From: Paludibacteraceae bacterium
Lineage (GTDB): Bacteria; Bacteroidota; Bacteroidia; Bacteroidales; Paludibacteraceae
Assembly: GCA_017632345.1 (NCBI GenBank)
Contig: JAGBRL010000037.1
Coordinates: forward strand, 1 to 51,318
Reading direction: 5' to 3'
Length of the DNA: 51,318 nt
The notes below the pieces were generated by a model. That model saw only the letters and a list, made by a program, of their open reading frames with translations. It had not been told where the DNA came from and made no database searches. Shown here one piece after another: positions 9,701 through 15,886 of the stretch. The first letter of the stretch is position 1. Every line of letters begins with the position of its first letter. The position numbers were made by a program, and so were the translations under genes.

Positions 9701-9821
9701 TAAACAGTATTTGCTGAGCGTAAGGGAAAACTACAAGGGCGAAGATAATATAAACATGGAAATCAAGTCTCGTCTTGACGAGATAGAGAACCGCGAGTTT
9801 AACCATATCGTTAACGAATAA
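6789..9821 (+). CDS. Large exported tetratricopeptide-repeat protein
   Basis: A 1010-residue protein with an N-terminal signal peptide (MKKTLAIFILSFSFFAIYAQ) followed by TPR helices along almost its whole length. Examples are YYADAEYYMVSSAYEM, the FRTGYCYLQLQEYDKAKEAF unit and AEIYRIMGECYFQKKDYKNT. It is probably periplasmic or attached to the outer membrane and acts as a protein-binding scaffold; long TPR proteins like this are common in Bacteroidota and often accompany outer-membrane assembly, but the sequence names no partner. It has its own promoter and a very strong terminator, so it is a single-gene transcript. No catalytic domain was seen. Confidence 0.85.
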   Translation: MKKTLAIFILSFSFFAIYAQKTKTYTNPDKLYYDGKEKFELKQYNAAFRYLDEYLQSQHKDLSPYYADAEYYMVSSAYEMRRKDAGKRLEKFVQNNPHSSHLNRVRFLQGSLNYERSRYKNAVDDYFSECDPSILSKEEQSDFYFRTGYCYLQLQEYDKAKEAFQWLISVKSKYELSAFYYNAYIDYRQKKYDAALSTFINLQSYPEYDSIVSYYIVQIYHAKKMNEQVLLFGQKVIDKYPENQNNAEIYRIMGECYFQKKDYKNTIKYFTLYEKGSEQVVRNDMYMLGIAYFYSEDCDNAISRLKKVTSVDDVMAQNAYLHLGSCYLKKDDKVSARLAFESASRLDFDKNVQEEALYNYALIVYEQSYSPFNESVIAFEKFLSTFPESRYADSVYDYLLNVYLTTKNYQAAYESIQKIKSKNPKILEARQRVLYCMGIQQFTETEYDKAISYFSQSLEDGKSNFDVEASTLFWRGEAYYRKKDYKKAEADFIKFLGSVGSRNCKEFNLAHYDLGYCFFTEKDYVNALSWFRKYVNIEDQNKTILADANNRIGDCYFYVRDFENAEKSYASVYALKGAGADYACFQQAFVQGLRKNYAGKIETLEKLIKTFPQSEYIADAMYEIGRSYVMQGNSKAAIETYDKLSKNYFHSPLSRKGRLQSAMLYDEMKNTDQSIKIYKEIVDLFPNSVEAKTALESLKRIYFENNDIQAFADYVESLGGVTKFEITEQDSLTYFAAERLFLHENYHEAISSFDNYLEKFKDGCFIGSAHFNLANSYAKLGNKTKAKAEYQIVVEKIGGVNLENALIKLAEMQFDDGEYEPMIASMNRLLEITQQVEVREAAKLGLLRCNNMLGNYEATVLAAEELIKGDKLDPAVMREAMFTRAKAYEKNNELAKALDDYKALSENCLDVYGAESKYRVAEYLFHENKSAEAEKEVFNFIEKNTPHQYWLAKAFILLSDIYMRQGNDFEAKQYLLSVRENYKGEDNINMEIKSRLDEIENREFNHIVNE

Positions 9822-9842
9822 TTGCAGTTCTGCGACAGACAA

Positions 9843-9888
9843 AAGAGCGGTCTGAGAGGATAAGCCTTTCAGACCGCTCTTGTTTTTT
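9843..9888 (+). terminator. Strong terminator after the TPR gene
   Basis: AAGAGCGGTCTGA (9843-9855) pairs with TCAGACCGCTCTT (9869-9881). Four more pairs continue toward a five-base loop, giving a stem of about 17 bp, followed by GTTTTTT (9882-9888). Confidence 0.9.
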
Positions 9889-9988
9889 ACGGCTCTTTAA
9901 TTTGGAAATTCAGACCTTCCGCCTTGCTTTATCTCTCTGTCTGGAATGCAGTGCCAAAGTCTAATGTATTACGTCTTAAGAAAATCTT

Positions 9989-10074
9989 AAGGCAACTTCT
10001 ATAAATTGGTCGAAACGGATAAAAGCGTCCGAAACGAATTAAAATCACAAAACGTGATTTATAGAAGTCGCCTT
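9989..10074. repeat. Palindromic intergenic repeat, copy B
   Basis: The left arm AAGGCAACTTCTATAAATT (9989-10007) mirrors the right arm GATTTATAGAAGTCGCCTT (10056-10074) with two differences. Between them lies the short core with AAAGCGTCCGAAACGAATT and a small TCAC/GTGA hairpin next to the right arm. It lies between convergent genes. At 86 bp it is a shorter form of copy A, lacking the centre. Confidence 0.85.
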
Positions 10075-10083
10075 ATATGGTTT

Positions 10084-13000
10084 TTATTGTCCGAATCTTA
10101 TTCTCTTAGCTCTCTTTATTATTTCGCTTCTCTTTCTGTCTGTAGAGAGATATAGATATATTGAAGGAATAACGAAGAGAGTCAGCAATGACGAAATAAT
10201 CATGCCACCTACAACAGAAGTGCCCATAGCTATACGTCCGTTAGCTCCTTCGGCAGAGGCGAACACGAGCGGAAGCAGACCTAATATGGTTGACAAACTT
10301 GTCATCAAAATAGGTCGCAGACGCTGCACAGCAGCTCCTTTGATAGCCTCTTCGCGTGTCATTCCCGCATCTTGTCTTTGATTGGCAAACTCAACAATCA
10401 AGATACCGTTTTTAGTAACAAGACCTATGAGCATAATCATACCTATCTGGCTGAAAATGTTGAATGTCTGGTCAGACGCATATAAGAACAGCAGAGCTCC
10501 GGCCATTGCAAGAGGCACGGTAAGCATTATGACAAAAGGGTCCTTGAAGCTCTCGAACTGAGCGGCAAGAACGAGGAATATCAGCACAAGAGCAAGAATC
10601 ATTGCGAATGCAAGACTTGACGAACTGTCTCTAAACTCTTTGGAGTCGCCGGCAAGCGCGGTGCGGAATGTGTCATCAAGCACCTCCTTGGCTACTCTGT
10701 CCATCTCTTCAACGCCCTGACCTATGGTTTTACCCGGAGCAAGTCCGGCAGAAACTGTCGCAGAGACAAAACGGTTGTACCTGTAAAGGGTAGGCGGATT
10801 AACGTCCTCCTTCATATAAGTCAGATTGTCAAGCTGAATCATTTCGCCTTTTTCGTTGCGCACGTACAAAGACCTCAGATTCTCAGGCTGGTTTCTTTGC
10901 TGTCTGTTTATCTCGCCTATAATCTGATACTGTTTGCCGTTAAGATAAAAATAGCCCATTCGCTGTCCGCTGAGCGAGTACTGAAGCGTTTGTCCTATAT
11001 CCATAGTATTGACACCCAACAGGTTTGCTTTATCTCTGTTAATGTTAATGTCTATCTCAGGATAATTGAACTTCAGGTCAGCGTCAACCATAGTCAGCAC
11101 AGGGCTTTGGCTAGCTTTTTCTATGAAGCGTGGCAGAAACTCCCTCAGTTTGTCCACACTTGTAGCCTGCAGCACATACTGCACCGGCATGGAAGCACGT
11201 CGGCCGCCAAACGTTGACTGCTGCTGAACAAAAGCGCGTCCCTTTGTATTTGCCTGAAGCGGTTTAGCCAGCATATTAGCTATTTCAGACTGGCTCTTGT
11301 CTCTGTCTTTCATGTTTTTAAGCGTCAGTCTCACGTTTCCGCTTCCGCTTCTGACGCGCATCATGTTGCTCACCAGATAGTCTCCAGCAATAGAATCCGC
11401 TATTTTAGAAACCTCTTCTATGTATTCGCTCGTGTACTCATACGTGGAGCCTTCTGCCACCTTAGTGTTTATGGTGAGGTACGAGCGGTCTTCAAGAGGA
11501 GATATTTCAGAAGGAATCTCTTTGAAGCAGTAATAGATGCATCCGCACATCACAGCGATAATGACAAGCGAGAGCCATTTCTTTGAAAGCATCATGTTCA
11601 GAATACTTTCGTAACCGCTGTTCAAATTTTCAAAGATAAAATCAGTCTTGCGGTATAACCAGTTTTTCTTTTTATGTTTTTTAAGAATTTTAGTGGCTAT
11701 CATTGGGGTGAACGTAAGCGCCACGAAAGACGAAATGATAACCGCAACAGAAAGCACCATACTGAACTCCACAAACAATTTGCCCACCATTCCGGACAAA
11801 AAGATTATAGGCAAAAATACAGCGACCAGCGTGATGGTAGTCGAAATTACCGCAAAGAAGATTTCTTTCGTTCCTTCTATACCTGCATAAAAAGGAGTCA
11901 GTCCGCCCTCTATCTTCTTGTATATGTTTTCCGTCACCACAATGGCATCGTCAACCACAAGCCCCACAGCAAGCACAATGGCAAGCATAGACAGCACGTT
12001 GATAGAGTAGCCCAGGGCATACATCGCAAAGAACGTGCCTATGATGGAGACCGGAATAACGAGGGTCGGCACAAGCGTGACGCGCCAGTCTCTCAAGAAA
12101 AAGAATATAATGGCGACAACAAGTATAAACGCCTCGTACAGAGTTTGCTTAACCTCATCAACAGAAGAGCGTATGAAACGGGTGTTGTCAAATCCGGTGC
12201 CTATCTTCACATCTTCGGGCAAGTCCTTTTTTATCTCGTTTATACGTTTATAAACCTCATCGGCAATCTCTATCTGATTAGCGTTTGGCTGCGGCACAAC
12301 CACCACGCCTATCATAGGCTCGCCGTTCACCTTCATGAAACTTTTCAGGTCTTCAGCGCCTATTTCCGCGCGGCCTATATCCTTGAATCTGACTATGCGG
12401 CCGTCCTGCTTCTTTATAATGATATTGTCAAACTCTTCCGCCGAGTCCATATATCCCTTTATCTTGATAGTCAGCTGAGTGACGTCGCCTTCCATGGAGC
12501 CGGAAGGCAGCTCCAAGTTTTCGCGGTCTATGGCGTTTTTCACATCAATGGGCGTGATTCCGTACCCCGCCATCTTGATGGGGTCCATCCAGAGGCGCAT
12601 GGCGTATTTCTTTTCGCCCCATATGTCAACATTGCTCACATTAGGAATTGACTGCAAACGCTCTTTTATAGATAGAGAGGCTATCTCGCTGATTTCCAGA
12701 AGCGAGCGAGTTGAGCTCTGCACCGTTATCTGCATTATAGGGCTTGCGTCTGCATCTTGCTTTGTCACGGTCGGAGGGTCGCAGTCCTTAGGCAAATACC
12801 TCTGCGCTCTCGACACTTTGTCTCTCACGTCGTTAGCGGCGGTTTCAAGATCAACGTCAAGTTCAAACTCGATTGTGATGTAGCTGCTTCCCTGCTGGCT
12901 TCGGCTTGTGAGCGAACGGATACCTGCAATACCGTTAATCTGCTGTTCGAGAGGTTCGGTAATCTGGCTCTCTATCACATCCGCGTTAGCGCCTGTGTAT

Positions 13001-13149
13001 GAGGTATGCACGGTTATGATGGGGTTGTCCACGCTCGGAAACTCACGGACGCCAAGTTGCATATATCCTATGAAACCAAACACAAGGATAATGATTGTAA
13101 AAACAGACGACAGAACTGGTCGCCTTATCGATAATTCCGATATATTCAT
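10084..13149 (-). CDS. RND efflux pump inner-membrane permease
   Basis: A 1021-residue proton-driven exporter of the RND (HAE-1, AcrB-like) family in the inner membrane. It starts with the usual amphipathic MNISELSIRRPVLSSV, has TM1 at about residues 11-31, then a large periplasmic loop, then TM2-TM6 from about residue 340. The TM4 motif AVGLVVDDAIVV carries the paired aspartates D400/D401 that relay protons. A second copy of the loop plus TM bundle follows, as the fold requires. The length is full. It lies 12 bases behind its adaptor gene in one operon. The nearest outer-membrane partner in the window is the TolC-type gene at 33706, which is not linked. The substrate range is not predictable. 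Confidence 0.93.
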   Translation of the reverse strand: MNISELSIRRPVLSSVFTIIILVFGFIGYMQLGVREFPSVDNPIITVHTSYTGANADVIESQITEPLEQQINGIAGIRSLTSRSQQGSSYITIEFELDVDLETAANDVRDKVSRAQRYLPKDCDPPTVTKQDADASPIMQITVQSSTRSLLEISEIASLSIKERLQSIPNVSNVDIWGEKKYAMRLWMDPIKMAGYGITPIDVKNAIDRENLELPSGSMEGDVTQLTIKIKGYMDSAEEFDNIIIKKQDGRIVRFKDIGRAEIGAEDLKSFMKVNGEPMIGVVVVPQPNANQIEIADEVYKRINEIKKDLPEDVKIGTGFDNTRFIRSSVDEVKQTLYEAFILVVAIIFFFLRDWRVTLVPTLVIPVSIIGTFFAMYALGYSINVLSMLAIVLAVGLVVDDAIVVTENIYKKIEGGLTPFYAGIEGTKEIFFAVISTTITLVAVFLPIIFLSGMVGKLFVEFSMVLSVAVIISSFVALTFTPMIATKILKKHKKKNWLYRKTDFIFENLNSGYESILNMMLSKKWLSLVIIAVMCGCIYYCFKEIPSEISPLEDRSYLTINTKVAEGSTYEYTSEYIEEVSKIADSIAGDYLVSNMMRVRSGSGNVRLTLKNMKDRDKSQSEIANMLAKPLQANTKGRAFVQQQSTFGGRRASMPVQYVLQATSVDKLREFLPRFIEKASQSPVLTMVDADLKFNYPEIDININRDKANLLGVNTMDIGQTLQYSLSGQRMGYFYLNGKQYQIIGEINRQQRNQPENLRSLYVRNEKGEMIQLDNLTYMKEDVNPPTLYRYNRFVSATVSAGLAPGKTIGQGVEEMDRVAKEVLDDTFRTALAGDSKEFRDSSSSLAFAMILALVLIFLVLAAQFESFKDPFVIMLTVPLAMAGALLFLYASDQTFNIFSQIGMIMLIGLVTKNGILIVEFANQRQDAGMTREEAIKGAAVQRLRPILMTSLSTILGLLPLVFASAEGANGRIAMGTSVVGGMIISSLLTLFVIPSIYLYLSTDRKRSEIIKRAKRIRFGQ

Positions 13150-13161
13150 GCCAAATTTTTT

Positions 13162-14241
13162 TTAATTCAAAATCACCTTCATTCCGTCTCGCAACTGCAA
13201 AGTTCCGGATGTAATCAAAGTATCGCCCACGCTGAGGCCTTCCAAGATTTGTATCTTTGACTCTGTTCGCATACCTGTTTTCACTTCCACTTTTTTAGCG
13301 TTTCCGGACCTGTACACAAAAACCTTGTCGATGCCCATTTCCGGAACCAGAGCCTGCGACGGCACTGCTATAGCGTCTTTCACCTCAGAAAGAAGAATCT
13401 CTATAGACACGAACGTGCCCGGAACCCAAGACCCTTTTCTGTTTTCAAAACTTGCGCGCACCTTTCTTGTGTGCGTGTTATCGTCTATCACTGCATCCAA
13501 AGCAAGCACTTTGGCTTCGTTCAGCGTTCCGTTCAGTTCCGTGCGGAAGAAGATTTTTGAGTTAGGCTTTATATTTGAAGCGTATTTCTCAGGCACAAAG
13601 AAATCTATCTTCATAGGGGAGGTTTTTGTAAGTTGCGAAATAACTGTATTTGTGTTTACAAACGCCCCTTCGCTTACATTTCTAAGGCCTATGTAACCCG
13701 TGAACGGAGCGTACAGTTCAGTCTGGGCAATCTCCGCTTTTACCAGCTCTATCTCTGACTTAAGCTGGGCAAGTTCCGAAACGACTTGCTCGTAAGCCTC
13801 CTGGCTTACAGCATCTTTCTGCAATAGTGTCTTCTGTCTGTACACACGATTTTCTGCCAACGGCAACTGAGACTGCAACTTGGCAAGCTGAGCCTTCAGT
13901 TTAGCGTCGTTTATCTTCGCAAGAAGCGCGCCTTTCTCAACCATGCTTCCCTCCTTGAAGTAGATGTTGGTAATCTTTCCCGATGTTTCAAAGGATAAAG
14001 AGACCTCCTCGTCCGGAACAAGAACTCCTGTTGACAAAATTTTGTCCGTCAAGCTTTCGTTTTGGACTATGTATGAATTTACGTTAAGCACTTTGCTTTT
14101 CGGTCTGGCTTCTTTATTTTCTACTCGCACACTTTCAGCAGTGTCGTTGTTCTCCTTATAGTGTGTGTAACCCCACATTCCGGCAAGAATCAAAACTATA
14201 AGCGCTATAGCAATCCACTTTACTTTCAATAATGATCTCAT
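13162..14241 (-). CDS. RND efflux periplasmic adaptor (membrane fusion protein)
   Basis: A 359-residue adaptor that links the permease to an outer-membrane channel. An N-terminal membrane anchor (about residues 8-26) is followed by a lipoyl-type half-motif (ISFKEGSMVEKGALLAKI-like, about 92-110), an alpha-hairpin coiled coil rich in Leu, Gln and Glu (about 110-165), a second lipoyl half (TELYAPFTGYIGLRNVSEGA), a beta-barrel and a membrane-proximal domain ending VGDTLITSGTLQLRDGMKV. It is first in the operon with the permease. No TetR-type repressor or outer-membrane factor gene adjoins it, unlike many such operons. Confidence 0.9.
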   Translation of the reverse strand: MRSLLKVKWIAIALIVLILAGMWGYTHYKENNDTAESVRVENKEARPKSKVLNVNSYIVQNESLTDKILSTGVLVPDEEVSLSFETSGKITNIYFKEGSMVEKGALLAKINDAKLKAQLAKLQSQLPLAENRVYRQKTLLQKDAVSQEAYEQVVSELAQLKSEIELVKAEIAQTELYAPFTGYIGLRNVSEGAFVNTNTVISQLTKTSPMKIDFFVPEKYASNIKPNSKIFFRTELNGTLNEAKVLALDAVIDDNTHTRKVRASFENRKGSWVPGTFVSIEILLSEVKDAIAVPSQALVPEMGIDKVFVYRSGNAKKVEVKTGMRTESKIQILEGLSVGDTLITSGTLQLRDGMKVILN

Positions 14242-14596
14242 CTTTTTCTGTTTTTAATATTTCTTCGCAAACGATATAACCTCTCAAATCCTGTTTTGTA
14301 ACCTCCTCAAATCTCTTTTAAAGAACCGTCAGGAAACAATACTAAACAAAACCTGTTTTAAGGCAAATCATATTAAGTTTATAGGAATCACCTTAAATTT
14401 TTATTCGTTTGACAAATTAGTGCAAAAATATTATTTCAAACTCTTTTTTCTATAATAAAAGAGCAATTTTTTTACCTTTATATCTGGAGATTTAAGTTTT
14501 TTTAAGAAATAAGCGTTGAGTTGTGTCTAAAAAATAAAAAATACTGAACGTTCATATAAGCCGGCACGAAGTTTCGGGAAAAGGATTATGCCTTGA

Positions 14597-14665
14597 GGCA
14601 ACTTATATAAATTAGGTAGAGATGATTTTGAAGAGCATTTTGCTTAGTTTGTTCATATTTGCCTT
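14597..14665. repeat. Palindromic intergenic repeat, left half (copy C)
   Basis: GGCAACTTATATAAATTA (14597-14614) matches the left arm with one change. The sequence then continues as in the long form, with GATGATTTTGAAGAGC and on to GTTCATATTTGCC (about 14650-14663), which also occurs in copy J. No right arm is recognisable. It lies just upstream of the DUF4197 promoter. Confidence 0.65.
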
Positions 14666-14673
14666 TCTTGGAG

Positions 14674-14703
14674 TTGGTACATTGATATTTTTTGTTACAT
14701 TTG
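14674..14703 (+). promoter_or_regulatory. Promoter of the DUF4197 gene
   Basis: TTG at 14674-14676, 19 bases, TACATTTG at 14696-14703, about 30 bases before the ATG at 14733. Confidence 0.6.
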
Positions 14704-14732
14704 TGAATCATTAACTTTTAAACTAAATTATT

Positions 14733-15623
14733 ATGGGTAATAACATACTAGGAAGCATTTTTTCTACAATCTCATCTGTAGTTAAACGTAAGGAGGTTCA
14801 GGATATAATCAGTTCTATAGGTAACGGCGCGGCGAAGGATGTTATCAACGCTATCAACAATGGCGGCAGTTTTGACATTGCCGACGGGCTGAAGGCCGCT
14901 CTTAAAGTTGGGATAGAGACGGCGGCGAGGAATCTCGGCAAGGAAGACGGTTTCTTGGCCGACGCGGCTGTTCGTATCGGTCTGCCGGAAGAGGCTCTGA
15001 CTGTGTTCAACGCTGTGCAGTCTTTGTCGCAAAACGAAACTTTCAGCTCATTGCTGAACACAACAGGTGTCTCCATACCTACTTCGGACACGGTAGTGAC
15101 GCTGCTGAACCGCGCTGCCGAGGATGCCGCTCCTAAGTCTGTAGATATATTTGCAGACGCTATAACCGGAATGTCTATCGCAGACGCTAAGAACATACTG
15201 TTCGGGGCTGATAATGCTGCGACTACTTATCTCAAAGACAACACGTTCACTCAGCTGCAGGGTGCTTTCATGCCTACAATAACCAACTCGCTCGGCGCTG
15301 TGAGAATTGCAAACACGACGCCTAACGACGCATGGTGCACATTCGCAACTTACAACAACAAACTTGTTGACCTTATGGACAGCAAGGCGGTGAAGGCTGG
15401 ACTTGAGCTTGCTCGCATGACAGGTGTGCTGAAAGATGAGTACTTCGAGAGAATAAGAGACATCAAGCCGGTGAACACAGACTTGTCTGACTACATAACA
15501 GGTAAGGCTCTCACTGGTTTGTTCCAAAAGGTGTCTGATACAGAGTATGATATACGTCACAACGCAAGCGCCCGTGTAAGCGATGTGCTGCAAAGCGTTT
15601 TTGGACAGCTGGACGGAAAATAA
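14733..15623 (+). CDS. DUF4197 domain protein
   Basis: A 296-residue protein whose residues from about 48 to the end fit the DUF4197 family: DIADGLKAALKVGIETA, LNRAAEDAAPKSVDIFADAI, ADAKNILFGADNAATTYL, DLSDYITGKALTGLF and a final RHNASARVSDVLQSVFG. The family is widespread and its function is not known; many members have a signal peptide. Here the first 45 residues (MGNNILGSIFSTISSVV...) are weakly hydrophobic and do not give a clear signal peptide, so location is uncertain. The gene has its own promoter and is followed at once by repeat copy D. Confidence 0.8.
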   Translation: MGNNILGSIFSTISSVVKRKEVQDIISSIGNGAAKDVINAINNGGSFDIADGLKAALKVGIETAARNLGKEDGFLADAAVRIGLPEEALTVFNAVQSLSQNETFSSLLNTTGVSIPTSDTVVTLLNRAAEDAAPKSVDIFADAITGMSIADAKNILFGADNAATTYLKDNTFTQLQGAFMPTITNSLGAVRIANTTPNDAWCTFATYNNKLVDLMDSKAVKAGLELARMTGVLKDEYFERIRDIKPVNTDLSDYITGKALTGLFQKVSDTEYDIRHNASARVSDVLQSVFGQLDGK

Positions 15624-15639
15624 GCGGCTTGACAACATT

Positions 15640-15737
15640 AAGGCAACTTCTATAAATTAGGGCGAGATGACTTCAAAAGTGTCCGAAACAGAATTTATGT
15701 TGAAAGATATAAATCGTGATTTTATAGGAGTTGCCTT
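15640..15737. repeat. Palindromic intergenic repeat, copy D
   Basis: AAGGCAACTTCTATAAATTA (15640-15659) mirrors GATTTTATAGGAGTTGCCTT (15718-15737) with a few changes. The core has GAGATGACTTCAAAAGTGTCC and GAAACAGAATTTATG. It sits just behind the DUF4197 gene. Length 98 bp. Confidence 0.85.
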
Positions 15738-15803
15738 GAATTAATATTAGCCTGAAATATATAAAATATTTTTCAATATATTTAATTGATTATCAATAAT
15801 TTA

Positions 15804-15811
15804 CCCCCCCC
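15804..15811. repeat. C8 homopolymer upstream of DUF4139 gene
   Basis: Eight consecutive C in an otherwise AT-rich intergenic stretch, about 34 bases before the putative -33 element of the next gene. Confidence 0.7.
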
Positions 15812-15844
15812 AATTTGCATATTGAAAAATTCGCGTCAAAATGG

Positions 15845-15876
15845 TTGCGATGTTATTGAAAGTTTTGTTAGTTTTG
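15845..15876 (+). promoter_or_regulatory. Candidate promoter of the DUF4139 pair
   Basis: TTG at 15845-15847 and TAGTTTTG at 15869-15876, 21 bases apart. The predicted transcription start falls near 15882, almost at the first ATG (15887). That favours the second in-frame ATG at 15908 as the true start if this promoter is used. Confidence 0.5.
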
Positions 15877-15886
15877 TGGACTGAAA

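Larger units (their letters stand above)
14242..14732. promoter_or_regulatory. Divergent intergenic region, RND operon / DUF4197 gene
   Basis: This 491-base region separates the minus-strand pump from the plus-strand DUF4197 gene and has no credible gene. It contains a possible minus-strand -7 element (GCAAAAATA at 14422-14430, read as TATTTTTGC) that would give the pump a leader of roughly 175 nt, a half copy of the palindromic repeat at 14597, and a plus-strand promoter at 14674-14703. CCGGCACGAAGTTTCGGG at 14561-14578 resembles a hairpin found inside the element at 32.8 kb. Confidence 0.5.

Noticed and set aside
11674..12651. 325-codon plus-strand frame inside the RND permease
   Set aside because: It lies wholly antisense to a clearly conserved gene, is rich in His and Arg as expected of a shadow frame, and has no family features.
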